Source of the DNA: Symsagittifera roscoffensis
Taxonomy: Eukaryota > Xenacoelomorpha > Acoela > Convolutidae
NCBI RefSeq assembly: GCF_963678635.1
Contig: NC_087071.1
Span: forward strand, 45,557,095 to 45,621,094
Length of the DNA stretch: 64,000 nt
Direction: 5' to 3'
Shown: in pieces, positions 40,930-52,533 of the stretch
Position numbering within the stretch: position 1 is the stretch's first letter
Layout of the letters: the number at the start of each line of letters is the position of its first letter
Position numbers and translations under genes: made by a program
Notes under the pieces: model-generated
The model's input: only the letters and a program-made list of their open reading frames with translations
Database searches by the model: none
Told to the model about the DNA's origin: nothing

Positions 40930-41000
40930 GTCATACCGCTAAGTCCTCAAGGTATAAATTGCTTATTCCTGAACCCGTAAGGATAGATAAAATCGGACGC

Positions 41001-41031
<31 letters not shown>

Positions 41032-41220
41032 GAAAACAACTAGTTAATGTTATTGTTAGTTCTCTCTCTGAACCGTAGCTCATTTTAACTGCCGTTCTCG
41101 TCCTCGCTATCAAGGTCAATCGACAAGTACAGGTTAACGTTACATTAAATCAAAACATAAATGATGTATAAGTACATAATAAATTTTATATGGAGTTTTA
41201 TCTAAGCATGCCGGATGACA
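40929..41220 (-). repeat. Ty3-II 5' LTR
   Basis: It starts TGTCATCCGG and ends GGTATGACA on the minus strand, with perfect TG...CA ends. It is directly followed by TGGCGCAACC, a plausible primer-binding site. A (GA)n run at about 41,000-41,028 makes it longer than its partner. The 5 bases beyond are GAAAC. Confidence 0.85.
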
Positions 41221-41631
41221 GAAACATTTAACCACCCCGCAAGTAATTTCCAATATTTGAATTTTTTTCTCTTATTGCCCCATTGTAAAAGAATTAAGAC
41301 CTTTCTCCAATCTTGCAACGCAAGTTAGCCCCTGTAACACAAAACTACTATGATGAAATTATTAATGTTTTTTGTGGATAGGCGAAAAACAGCATTAAAG
41401 GAGTTAACCAAATCCCATGAAATTTATTACCACAAAATTAGTTGTCTCATAGCGTAGGATGATAGTTCTGCTCGTTCGCTCCCGAGTTTCTTAGATATAT
41501 GATGTCCAGAGTCGGGTTGAGCGGTCTCCTGAGCTGCCACTTGCACCATTTCTTGTGACATTTCCATCACATGTAGGGGGTATTTTCTTGGAACCGTGTT
41601 AAGAGAATTGCATTCATGCAGTGTGGTATGA
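41221..41631. other. Spacer between the two Ty3-II elements, no gene seen
   Basis: AT-rich sequence without a supported frame or repeat. Confidence 0.5.
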
Positions 41632-41941
41632 GATATCTACAGTACTAAATCCCAACGGATGGATACACTATAATAGTCGGTTTGGAACTCAAATAAGAGC
41701 GACATGTTCGCAAACTATTTCTTCAACGTCTGATCGTTAGCAAAGTTATAACCACATTAGAATACAAGGTCATTTGGCCGACAAAATCACTCAACGCAAT
41801 GAGATTATAAAAATAACGTTTGTCAAATTGGACCGAATAACATTCCACCTGGGTCCACATAGGAGTAGAGTTTATAGAGTCCCTGTAGGATTGTTTTGAT
41901 TTTTTAAGTCCCCGTGGGACCCTTGCTATGTTCTTCTCACT

Positions 41942-42058
41942 TGTTTTTTCAAAAAGTGCCCAACAACGACAATTTTTACCTGTTTTTTCAAAAAGTGCCC
42001 AAAAGCGACAATTTTCACCTGTTTTTTCAAAAAGTGACCAAAAACGACAATTTTCAAC
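41942..42058. repeat. Three tandem 39 bp repeats
   Basis: Units at 41,942-41,980, 41,981-42,019 and 42,020-42,058 share TGTTTTTTCAAAAAGTG and CGACAATTTT. The length is a multiple of three, so a plus-strand frame shows 13-residue repeats without evidence of being expressed. Related sequence stands at 33,535-33,600. Confidence 0.85.
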
Positions 42059-43940
42059 TGTTTTTTTTTCTTTTTGTTCAACGCGTTTGCCTCTCCTTCC
42101 TCATCTGCTTTTTGTTGTCGTTTCTTGTCTTCTTTAGTGAATCTTCATCTTCCTTCCTGGCTTCTTGCTCTTCAACTTTTTGTTTCTGTGTTTGTTACTG
42201 TTAAGGTTTCATTTTGGTCTCGATCTGCGTCTTTCCTTGGGTTGCCCATTGATGACACTAAATCGGCAATGTCGAGTGGTTTTGCGGCAGGTTTTGTTTT
42301 GATTGCCTCCAGGACTTTCAGGCATGCTTGATACTCTAAACATAATTCACTATATCTCTTTTCTGATATCAGGCTACATATGTATGGCTTGTTTTGTGGT
42401 ATCACCTGCGTTGGTGACTCTATAGTAAACTGTTTACTTTGCGTTTTGATTTGACTGCCTCGACTGTGTTAATAGGAATTGAATTTCTAAGTGCCGCGGC
42501 TAACGTTTACTGCCAATTTCGGACAGATTTTTGGGTAGCTTATATAATTTTTTGTTAATTTCGGTGTCTTTATTTCTAATGAAACAATCTGCTATGGGCT
42601 GTATTGTGTGAAGTCGAAGATCATTCCTTGCTCGGTGCCGACGATTTTTTGCTGGCTGTCTGTCGATTGGATATTTTGGTTGTCTTTTCCGGTATCTCCT
42701 CCGTTGGGAAGTTCATATTCCCTGTAGGTGTCTTTTGTGTTCTTTTACTGGTTTTCTTCCCGGTTGTTTTTGTCTTCCTTTTTTTCGGCACTCTTGCTGT
42801 TGTTGTACTCGTTATTGTTTTTCCTTCCTAATGAGGTTGGCAGTCCTCACGTTGTGCCCTCTTCGAACAGTGGGTTTTGCGGAAAACTTGAGTCTCAAAA
42901 ACTAAAAAGCGCCACAAAGGGCTAGTTTTCCGAGCGATTTTATATAAAACATATTCACTTAAGCGTGATGATCTGCATGGTCTGTATGTCAATGGGTTAG
43001 AAACAAAAACAAAACGGCTACTTGTCAACAATTTCGATTTTTCCTTGTGTTCTCACCCATGCTGTGTGTGATATGTATGTCAGAACTTTACCGTCTCTTG
43101 TTTCGTACTTTAAATCAAATGTTAAAGGGCCTTTTTCTTTTCTTGCTATACTTATTGTTTTCCTTCCTTATCGTTCTATCCGTTTTTTTAACATTTTGGT
43201 CTACTTGTTTTTGAATTCCCTTGTATCTAAGCTGAATTTTTCTTTTTCAATAGCTATTGCTCGTCTGGTTTTTGCACCTGAGTTCTGGAACTGCTGGTTT
43301 GATAAAACTGTAGGAGTTGTAAGTATCGTTTCTGGTATCCACTCAGACCGTCATTTTATGGCCATTACCGTAGGTCTTGCATGACTTCCGCGGGAAGTAG
43401 AGGTTGCATCAGGTTTTTCAGAACTCAACATGCGTGTTTGGCACTTCCCATTTTAAGTTGTCCGGTGAACTATTCAATTCTTTGTTTAGGAGTAATGTAT
43501 TGGAGTTATAAGACTTTTTGTAGATTTTTACAATGCAGCGACGTGTTTGTCTCTCGATTCACGGTTGCAATAATCTCCTCCGTTATCATTTTCGCGGCTG
43601 ACCTCTAGTTGACTTTATTGCTGTTTTAGGATGTCGCTCGCCTTCGTTGTCATCATCGGTGGCCCTTTGTGTGGCTGTATCTCCTCTTGCCTGTTTTGAG
43701 TGGGGTCTACGCGGCTCACACAGGATTCGCGCAGTGGTTTCCTTTGGTTGTTTCTGTGTGTCCACTTCAGGTGTTTGACTCGGATCCATTTGCGTTGTAG
43801 TGTTTTCTTTAAATAATATCTTCGTAAAGGACTTCTTCATCCGGGACGATCCCATTATTGACTCTCTTGCGTCCTTGTTTAGCGCTGTTATCGATGTGCA
43901 CTGTGTTTCTGTGTTTTTCTGTGTTTTGTATCCAACGTTC
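42059..43940 (-). pseudogene. Second Ty3-II-like element: region downstream of the reverse transcriptase
   Basis: Minus-strand frames 42,172-42,405 (charged, with a SELCLEYQACLKVLEAIK helix) and 43,586-43,942 (Lys/Thr/Arg-rich) remain. A clear integrase triad could not be found, so this part is either deleted or too decayed. Plus-strand Phe/Val/Leu-rich frames in the same place are shadows. Confidence 0.35.
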
Positions 43941-43941
43941 A

Positions 43942-44232
<291 letters not shown>

Positions 44233-44456
44233 CGTGTTATAGATTTGATTGACAAACTTTATGTTTCTGGTTATTTTTTTCAACTGAGTACTGGTTGGTT
44301 ATTTGAGTGACTAAGTGGGGTTAGTTTGATTGGTCGAAAATTTTCTGATTGTTGAATTATTCGAAACGCACTTGAGGTTTAGTTCGACGTGTTAGCGGCG
44401 TCCTTTTATTTTCCGCGCTGATTTTGATCAGACTATTCGTTCTCGCTTTCGAATAA

Positions 44457-44505
44457 AAAAACCAATGGACTTCATCCAACCTCGAGCTCGGGCGGACAAG
44501 CTCGG
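44457..44505 (+). repeat. Left arm of a 48 bp inverted repeat
   Basis: AAAAAAACCAATGGACTTC continues into a CTCGAGCTCGGGCGG block. The reverse complement stands at 46,305-46,352 with two mismatches. It is absent from the equivalent place in the other Ty3-II element. The GCTCGGGCGG part is repeated once more directly downstream. Confidence 0.8.
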
Positions 44506-44923
44506 GCGGATAAGGGAATTAATCAAACAATCCAAGTTGTTAGCCTTTTTTGACTAGCTAGTTTTTGATATTTCACCCATGTTTGTTTTATTGATTAAAA
44601 CTTGATGGCCAGTGATGTTGACAGGTTTTTATAAGTAATTTTTAACATATCTGATTGGCCATAGCATCCCTAGTAATTCGAGTTCGGTTACCAAGTATTT
44701 CTCTTCTTTTGAGTTTGAAATTATTGATGCGTAAACAGTTGCTACCCAGCCTTCTTTGGTGGATTGTTCGAGCGTGCTCGTAGGCTGGTAGTTGATACAT
44801 CGAAGAACACGCTGGTTTCTAGGTTTTGATACATTCTTTTCATTCGTGTTTTGTTTCTAAAAGTTGTTTTATCATTATATTTCTAATTGTGTCGTGTTCA
44901 ATTCTAAAGTCAAGTATTTTATT

Positions 44924-45420
44924 TTATCTGTGGTGTTGGGAGTGTCTCATTGCAGCATTTGTTTGAGCTGAGCTAGATTTGGATTTCACGCAGTAAGATG
45001 GTGTATTGAAACTTTTTAATCGGTTGAAAGTTTTTGGCAAAGTGAATTCTTCTAATGCCTCTGTTTTTCTAATAAGTGGTTTTGTGCCTTCATTACCTAA
45101 AGTATAACCTTGCCATTTGGCCTGCTTACATGCAAACTTCTGTTTGTCTAGAGAGATGTCTGAACTTTTTTCGTTTGGTTTTTGTAGTACGATTTTCAGT
45201 GTATCTCTGTGTATCTCTTGGTATCCTTTAGTTACTGTTACTATATCGTCTAGATAGTCGTAAGCATTTTTGCAATATGTAAGCGTTAGGTCGATGGCTT
45301 TCATAAACTTTGCTGATATAACTGTTAGTCTGTAGAAACCTGATTGGAAATTATAGATCCCTGTGGTGCTGCCTCCGATGAGGCTAAAATTACACTTGTA
45401 TAGTTTTTTTATTCTTCTGA
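44924..45420 (-). pseudogene. pol: Second Ty3-II-like element: reverse transcriptase remnant
   Basis: The minus-strand frame 45,304-44,924 has DYLDDIVTVTKG at about 45,254 (catalytic Asp pair intact), then FACKQAKWQGYTLGNEGTKP and LPKTFNRLKSF. It aligns block by block with the reverse transcriptase of the neighbouring Ty3-II around 38,520-38,730. Upstream, the region to 45,420 carries FSLIGG-like sequence in other frames. Dead copy. Confidence 0.8.
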
Positions 45421-46304
45421 TCTATTAAACTGTTTAAATCGTTTTCAACCTCTCTAGTAGATGAATCGCAACTCTCTGATGAATGGGACCACTTCTGTTT
45501 CAACACGTGGATTTTTGCATTTCCGATTCTTATTCATAAGTCTTGAAAAATGTCTTTAATCCACTGTTTGATTTCTGCACGACTCATATACCAATTTGCG
45601 AAATAAGGTTTCATTTAACCTATAACATTTGCTTTTTGACTACGATAAATGGGGCTGATTGTATGGTTCACCCAACGGAATCTATTGCAACAGTTAGTGT
45701 TGCTTTTGGAGTAATGAATAGACAGTTGTAGCATGCTAAGTTTCGACTGCAGTTTCCGTTCGAATAAGCTTGAAAAAAGCAGAGTTGTCAATTTTGAGCA
45801 AATGTTGTGCAGTGTTTTCGTTAACAAGCGACATTGCGCTTCCCGAATCGGCATTGGCGATGCGAATATTGCTTCTTAATTTGGGTTTAGTTTGACAATG
45901 TACCCGTTTGAGTCGTCGTCTGTTTTTTTAGCTGACTTTTTGAGTTGAAATGCTTCGGATATTGTGTTTCTCAAAAATTATCTCGCGGGAATTCCCCCCA
46001 TCCGATGAATGCCACTGGGTGTTGGTTTTATATTTTTCTTCTGGTTGTTCTTCATTTTTTTTCGTGTAGATAAATGACGTTTGTATACCTACACTTGATT
46101 TGAAATCTCACCGTTTTGCGCGTTTGCAAAAATTTGATCTTTTGCCGGGCATGCTTGCAGATGGTTTGAGCCGAGGTGTTTGCGGCGCTTGCAACACTGT
46201 TTTTGTAGATTTTTTTGGGAGTTTTAGTGATTTACGTTTTGTATTCCACGTATGTAATTTTGTTGTCCTCTTTGATTTCTGCCTCGTTAATTGTTTTGAT
46301 AATG
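45421..46304 (-). pseudogene. pol: Second Ty3-II-like element: protease and linker remnant
   Basis: A minus-strand ANADSGSAM-like stretch near 45,865-45,840 corresponds to the protease active site (DSG). The frame around 45,615-45,854 continues through the following linker. Many breaks. Assigned by position and by comparison with 39,300-39,700. Confidence 0.55.
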
Positions 46305-46352
46305 AGCTTGTCCGCCCGAGCTCGAGAATGGATGAAGTCCATTGGTTTTTTT
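46305..46352 (-). repeat. Right arm of the 48 bp inverted repeat
   Basis: Reverse complement of 44,457-44,505. It replaces sequence that in the neighbouring Ty3-II element lies between the Gly/Arg-rich region and the zinc knuckle. Confidence 0.8.
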
Positions 46353-47063
46353 AAATTGCAGTTGACGTTTACTGTCTGAATGGATTATTTAAATTGTTCT
46401 CCTGTGTTCTTACGCTTTTTCTCGCAGTATTGCATATTCAGAGACATCTCGGTATGATCTTGTTTCTGCCAACAGTTCATCTGCTATTTTTTTCGCTGTG
46501 CAGGTGTGCGGTAAATATGTCTCGCACCCACTTGTCTTCCTTATCACCGCAACCTGCTCCCGAAGCGAGATTTACCAAATCTGCTCGAAATTATACCTTT
46601 CAAAAGCAATGATTCATTCTGTGATTAAAATACATTCCAGTACTCGCATTAGTTATTTTGTCGTCGTAGCTTGTATAACTTTTGTTTCTGTTGTACTTGC
46701 CGCTGCCCCTCTGTGCGTAAGCATAAGAATAAATAACTTCATACTTTTGCGTATGTATCGTCTCTGCATACCACTCCTTTTTCTCAGGCTATTTGACATT
46801 TATTTTCCTAACTAACTTTTTTCTTCGTTGCTCACGTCGCATTTTTTTGCACTTCTGTCTCGCTGTAAGTTTTCACTTCAAAGACTTGCTTTATTGGTTC
46901 CACTAGCTCTGAGCTGTCTCGCAATAGCTTGCGAACCTCTGTTCTGTGTTTCGCGATAACGGCTATCTCATCGACTGTAGCTCATTTCGACCATTCTAAT
47001 GGCGGTTTTGCCAATGCTCTCTCCCAAAATGGGTTAATACTGTGTAGTTTTTTTAATAATCAA
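46353..47063 (-). pseudogene. gag: Second Ty3-II-like element: Gag remnant
   Basis: Minus-strand sequence aligns with the Gag at 40,150-40,929. It has an FWERALAKPPLEW-like block near 47,030-46,990, RKLLRDSSELVEP near 46,930 and a helical part near 46,600-46,450. The region between is in several frames. The equivalent of the LTR-gag boundary is at about 47,064, but the start codon is lost. Confidence 0.65.
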
Positions 47064-47447
47064 TGTGGTAAGAGATATCTGCAAAACCGAATCCGAATGA
47101 ATTGGTTACCAGTAATCGTCGGTTTAAAACTTAGATAAGAACGACTACTTCGTAAACTATTTTTTCAGCGTCTGACTGTTAGCAGCATTAGCATACAAGG
47201 TCAACTGCACTCTCGCAGATAAAATGCATTGAAAGATTCGTGATCTCAGTTGACATATGTAAGATCACGTGAAATTATTTCTAACTTTTTGTATTTGAAT
47301 AGAAAAACTCTATTTCTGTGGTCATAAACTGTTGCTTTGGCTTTGTTGTGAGTTTTTTTCGAGATTTAATTGTTAAAAAACAGTTAGAATAACTTTGATT
47401 TCTACAAAATAATTTCATTGTTGTTTTGACATAGGGACACGTTTTTT

Positions 47448-47456
47448 TATATAAAG
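47448..47456 (+). promoter_or_regulatory. TATA-box-like TATATAAAG
   Basis: It occurs in the same context (AAAGTCC(T/G)TGTCC downstream) in unit 2 at 52,126-52,134. Could be the core promoter of an LTR or a gene preceding the ORF at 47,855; sequence evidence only. Confidence 0.3.
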
Positions 47457-47854
47457 TCCTTGTCCCTGGTTTCTGTGGGAAAAACTGCTGGCTGACCTCG
47501 GGAGTCACACTGAAACGACGAATGGAGTAACCATAAGTTTTTTGAATGATACAGTTGCCTCATAATTGAAGGGAAAAAGGTGAGGAAAAAAGGTGAGGAG
47601 AAAAAAGGTGAGGAGAAAACCCTGAATATGAATCGCTTGGGACTCATGAACGTCGCCTTTTTACTGGGGGAGTGGATATTACAACTGCACTCGCGAATGT
47701 TCGCTAAGTGTGACATCGATCAAAGAGATTTCTACTTCGATGCTACTCTTCACGCGACGGCGGTATCAGCGTTACCAGCGGACGTGTACAGAGTGAAGCG
47801 CGGTGAGTCGGAGAAGAAATTGAAGTCAATTTTGATTTTTGTATATGAGATGGA

Positions 47855-48463
47855 GTGCAAAAAACCTTCACGACGCTCAATTCGGGGGTAAATATCAAAC
47901 CGAGCGACAACCTAAGGTCTCTTTTAAAAATGAAAAAGGTTTTCAAGCGAGAGAGAAATGTCACGCATGAACGACTATTGTTTTACAGTAGGAGGCAGCC
48001 TACGGTAGGAGGCAATTTTGTCAACGCTGCCGAAACCATAAGAGATATATTCATCATAAAAATATGGGAATCTGGGTGCCATCTAGAAATTTCACGATCT
48101 AAAATTTTGCTCGAAAAAGTATATCGAAGTGCATTGTATAATGAAAGGGGAGAGCGCGTCTTCAAGTGGCACACGGGGAAACAGGCATGGTCAGTGCCAC
48201 ACATGACAATTAAACAGGGACCGGGAAGCATAGCAAGGAGAGGAGCGGGAAGCTTCCCAAAACGAGGAAACGCACCGGTGCAAAGAATGCAGGAAATCGA
48301 CGGTGCTACAATTGTGATACCCCAAATTTTACATTGTAGCACTATGCAAACGGTCCCGCTAAAGGCGGAGCGTGTACTGCATGCCGAAATATCGGATACT
48401 TTAAAGGAACCTATAGAAGAGTGCGACGTAGAACTAACCAATGGAGAGAAGGAGGCCATATAG
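47855..48463 (+). CDS. Unknown 202-codon ORF (duplication unit 1)
   Basis: The longest frame in this part. The product is basic and mixed, with IFIIKIWESGCHLEISRSK and KGNAPVQRMQEIDGATIVIP-like stretches. Sequence immediately upstream (47,580-47,891) is open in another frame and shares RVKRGESEKKLKS with unit 2. The unit 2 equivalent is broken at different points. I recognise no domain. The position after a TATA-like site suggests a gag-like or accessory gene of an LTR element, but it may be a decayed piece of something larger. Confidence 0.35.
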   Translation: MQKTFTTLNSGVNIKPSDNLRSLLKMKKVFKRERNVTHERLLFYSRRQPTVGGNFVNAAETIRDIFIIKIWESGCHLEISRSKILLEKVYRSALYNERGERVFKWHTGKQAWSVPHMTIKQGPGSIARRGAGSFPKRGNAPVQRMQEIDGATIVIPQILHCSTMQTVPLKAERVLHAEISDTLKEPIEECDVELTNGEKEAI

Positions 48464-48729
48464 GTCTGCTTCGGGATGAGAACGAGCATCATCGAAGCTT
48501 ACGCAGTATCGGAAGCAGCATTATGCATGAGGAGCAAATCAGATGTGTCAACCAGCATCAGGAGGGCAATGAGACGATAATCACCTCATCCGTGTCAGAT
48601 GAGTATAAAATGACTTCCATCATGAGAAAAGAACGCAGTGGCTTTGAAGATTCCAAATGATAGATTTCTAGCGGAATTTTCGGGAAAGAAGATGTGAAAA
48701 TAGATCGACAGATTATCCTTGGTTACGAT

Positions 48730-50484
48730 ATTCAGCATGACTGACCTGAAAGCAACACCTGGTAAAGAATACGTATCCTGGGAAAGTAGCCGTGGCGAAT
48801 GCACTAAATGACACAAGCAAAAGTGTCCTTCATAGCGGAGACCAGCAGTCCAAGTCTAACCTTGGGCGCAACCTAATGAGCACCACAGGATTGGAGCTTG
48901 TACAGAAGGGACGAGTATTGGGAAACTTTGGGGAAGAGATCAGCGACAGTGCGGATGAAGTACATTAATGGCAATTATACTTGTTTCCGGTAGTATTCTC
49001 AACAACAGGTAAGACCCGGGACGCGAGAGTCTAGGCTGATTTTTTTGAATCACTAAAACCTACACAAAAAATGCGTAGAGTCCTTATCAGCCTCCAGGAC
49101 AAAGTAGACAAATTATAAGGCTCTTTATTGCCAAAGCAATTATACAAAAATTGCATGAAAGTTTGGAAAAACTCTTCTTGTCGCCGATAGTAGTTAAGTT
49201 TAAAAAGAACGGATTATAAACTGGCATTGGAATCAAGGGAGTTAAGCAAACAGGTACATAGGAATAATTCCCAAAGTTATCCTATTTCAAAAGTGAATAG
49301 TATGAAATGATTCGAATTGATTGTATAGGTTTACAGAAAAAAGCGTTGTATCTATTTTCAGATAAGCACACATGTATTTTACATAGCAATCGTATTCGAT
49401 TGCAATTTGATTCAAAAGAATTAGTATTTTGAGCACGTGCAACTGATAAGAATTTTAATGGCCGTCATACGTCAAAATGTTTAAAGACAGTGTTTCAATT
49501 TAGCCATTTGTTTGAAAGCAAATTACATATACACAGAAAACCGTGCAAGGCAACATAAATATATTACACACCGCCCTCCCTTGGTAAACTGATAAGAAAC
49601 TACATAGGAGGCCCTAGTAGTTCTAATTTAGAAGACCAATCCTTGTTTTGATCTCTCGCTGATTTCTCCCAATTCAGTTCAGTTTCTTTTCTTTTCGCGT
49701 TACATTTAATGCTTTCTTCTGAAACTTCTTTCAAAATGCCTTGCTTTACTATTGTCGGAGTTTCCAGACACGCAGAAAACAATTTTTTATAAAACTGTTC
49801 AACGTAATTTCGTTCCAATAATTAACGAAAAAAAAAGTTTTAGTTTTGATGAGTGTACAAATCACATCATGATACCCAGTTTTTTTCAACGTTTTTCTTA
49901 GTAAACTTTCCTTACAGATGACAAAGGAAGACGAAGAACTCAAAATGAAACATTTGAGTTACCTTAAAAATTCTGGAAAAAATACGGAACCTGAGGAACT
50001 TCTTGCTCTTCAGATTGATATTTCAACTTCATCAAAATGAATATATATTTTTTTGTATAAGTACGATGATTATGTTACTCCGATGTGTGAAAACCATTTA
50101 CAATACTTCGTGAAATTGAATTTTTGACCGTTTATGGAGAATGTAGCAGATTGAGTCATCATTAGTAGTTATCCCGTAAGCTGATCCTTCAACAGTGTCA
50201 CCATGGCTTGATGAAGCAGGTTGTTAAATTACAACGCGCACCCCTGTAGCAACAGTGAGTACCCACATTGAAAATTTGACCCTTTCTCTATGTCTAGCGC
50301 CAAAAAAAGCAAAAGCTCACAAGAATGCCAAAAAGTATTGGATTTTATTTAGTTTTACAACTGGCATTGACATTGTTCGATGTTCATTTTTTGAATTTGT
50401 ACATTTGTTTAAATTTGAAATCCGAAAGAGTTTTAATAGCTTCCATTTGGTTTCATTGTGATTAAACAGCTTCTTAAATAAAAT
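48730..50484. other. Unit-1-specific segment, no gene seen
   Basis: 1.75 kb absent from unit 2, by insertion here or deletion there. AT-rich. Minus-strand frames of 60-70 codons (49,600-49,943) and a plus frame (50,255-50,461) are not convincing. Confidence 0.5.
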
Positions 50485-51849
50485 TCTCTGCCTCCTAATG
50501 CTTCATTCATCATGCTGCTAGGAAGAAGAGATCATAATGAACCACTTTGTAAGCGGTTGTTGAATAAGTTGTTTATTCAATTACAAAAAAACTTGAAATT
50601 TTCTCGTATCTGAAAAATTATCCCGTAAGCTTTAGGTCCTATAGTCTTTAAATTTCTGTACAAAAATGATGAATTGGCCGAGAGAAGCATTCTGATATGT
50701 CGTACGACTATATTCGGACCGTTCAATGAAGAGATACAGACTTGACTTTTTGAAAAAGCCTCATCCTCATCCTATGCCGATTCTCTAACTTTTCGTTACA
50801 AGGTCCGAATAAAGGCTTCCGACAGCTCATATTACTGCTCTCACCAAGCTACTAAACTTGGGGGTTCGGGGCCAGTAACGCATTTTGTTGTGGAGATTGA
50901 CACTTCAAGCCCAAAAAATTTTGATAATTATTTTTTAGTAAAGAAAATTGGCTGTTTCTACTGGAAAAATTGTAGAAAAATGAACATATGTAGCAGTGAC
51001 ACTTAATTACATTTTTTTTCAAGTTTCAATTATGTCGCTTTTCGAAAAAAGACAAGATTTTTCATTAGTTTTGGAGGAAAACTTTAAGACCCTTACTCAA
51101 ATCAACAAACCTTTGTTTCTATAATGTAATTTTGATGACAATTCCTGGATGATAGATTCCAGCTTCTTTAAACCCGGAATTTTTCAAACCCTACATTATA
51201 TTCAGTAACCAAATTAGTGAATGTGGAAGCTTTAAAGAAAATTGTTAACAAACAAGAATTGATTGGCTCAACAAATAAATGTGTAATTGAATGAGTCTTT
51301 TGACTTTTTCACATAAAAAAATCAGTGTTCAAATAAAGTACTAGCTTGTTTAGACATTACATGTAAAACCACATGCTCAGTACATGTATTAGGGGTTGCT
51401 CAGTTTAGATTTGTAATTGCGAAATATTTCCTACTTCGTGATGTACATTTGGAAATGTGAAACTCAAAACTAAATAAACAATTTTGAAATCAATTCCGTG
51501 ATCACTTAACTCTGATCCAGTCATTTCTAGTCGAATTTTTTCATCTTTTGTAAGAATGCCTAAACAATTCACGTCAGTTAAGTTTTGCCAATCAGTAGTA
51601 TTTCAGCAGGTACAAAAAGGCGCGAATTTTGAATTTATTTTGAATTTTGGCGGGAAGGTTGGATTCAAATTCAAATTTGCGCGCCCGAAACAGACAACGT
51701 TTTCTCTGCAATTGGTAGACGAATAGTTATGTTTTTCTACTCTCCGTTGTTTATGATTATATGTTGAGATCACAGGATTCTCTACTTTTTTGTAATTGAT
51801 TGCTTAACAAACTTAAAAAAAAATGTTTAAATGCAGTATTTGTTTACTG
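50485..51849. other. Non-coding part of duplication unit 1
   Basis: AT-rich DNA without supported frames, about 85-90% identical to 53,474-54,822. It contains GGCGCGAATTTTGAATT with GCGCGCC-type bases near 51,620-51,690, conserved in both units. Confidence 0.5.
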
Positions 51850-52125
51850 ACTGTTAGCAGCATTAGCATTAGCGTCTGACTGTTAGCAGCATTAGCATAC
51901 AAGGTCAACTACAATCTCGCAGATAAAATGCATTGAAAGATTCGTGATCTCAGTTGACTTATGTAAGATCACGTAAAAATATTTCTAATTTTTTGTATAT
52001 GAATAGAAAATTTCTACTTCTGTGGTCATAAACTGATGCTTTGGCTTTGTTGTCAGTTTTCTTCATCAAGATTTAATTGTTAAAAAACAGCTAGAATAAC
52101 TTTGATTTCTACACAATAATCTCAT

Positions 52126-52134
52126 TATATAAAG
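52126..52134 (+). promoter_or_regulatory. TATA-box-like TATATAAAG (unit 2)
   Basis: Counterpart of 47,448-47,456. Confidence 0.3.
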
Positions 52135-52533
52135 TCCGTGTCCTTGGTTCTTTGGGAAGAACTGCCAGCTGAACTCGGGAGCCACGACGAGAGGAGTAAC
52201 AAAAAATTTTTTGAATGATACAGTTGCCTCATAATTGAACAGACTATAATTTATTCTATTACATCTAGATCTTGACGCAGCGAGCAGAAAAAAGTGGGGG
52301 AGAAAACCATGAATATGAATCGTTTGGGACTCATGAACGTCGCAGCCGCCTTTATGCTGGGGGGAGCGGATATTTTAACTCCACTCGCGAATATTCGCTA
52401 AGTATGACATCGATCAAGAAGATTTCTACTTCGATGCTACTCTTCACGCGACGGCGATAGCAGCGTTACCAGCGGACGTGTACAGAAAGAATCGCGGTGA
52501 GTCGGAGAAGAAATTGAAGTCAATTTTGATTTT

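Larger units (their letters stand above)
34238..41220 (-). mobile_element. Ty3-II: full-length, decayed Ty3/gypsy element
   Basis: On the minus strand the order is LTR (41,220-40,929), gag, protease, reverse transcriptase/RNase H, integrase, basic tail, polypurine tract, LTR (34,519-34,238), about 7.0 kb in all. Flanking pentamers are AAAAC (34,233-34,237) and GAAAC (41,221-41,225), a likely 5 bp target duplication with one change. The LTRs differ at many positions and the frames carry many breaks, so the insertion is old. It is unrelated in detail to the element at 15.5-24.5 kb. Confidence 0.85.
47168..51849 (+). repeat. Large tandem duplication, unit 1
   Basis: It starts GCGTCTGACTGTTAGCAGC and matches 51,872-54,822 over two blocks: 47,168-48,729 with 51,872-53,473, and 50,485-51,849 with about 53,474-54,822. 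A 1.75 kb middle part (48,730-50,484) is found only here. The left edge lies inside the right LTR-like repeat of the preceding element, so the duplication is younger than that insertion. Confidence 0.8.
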
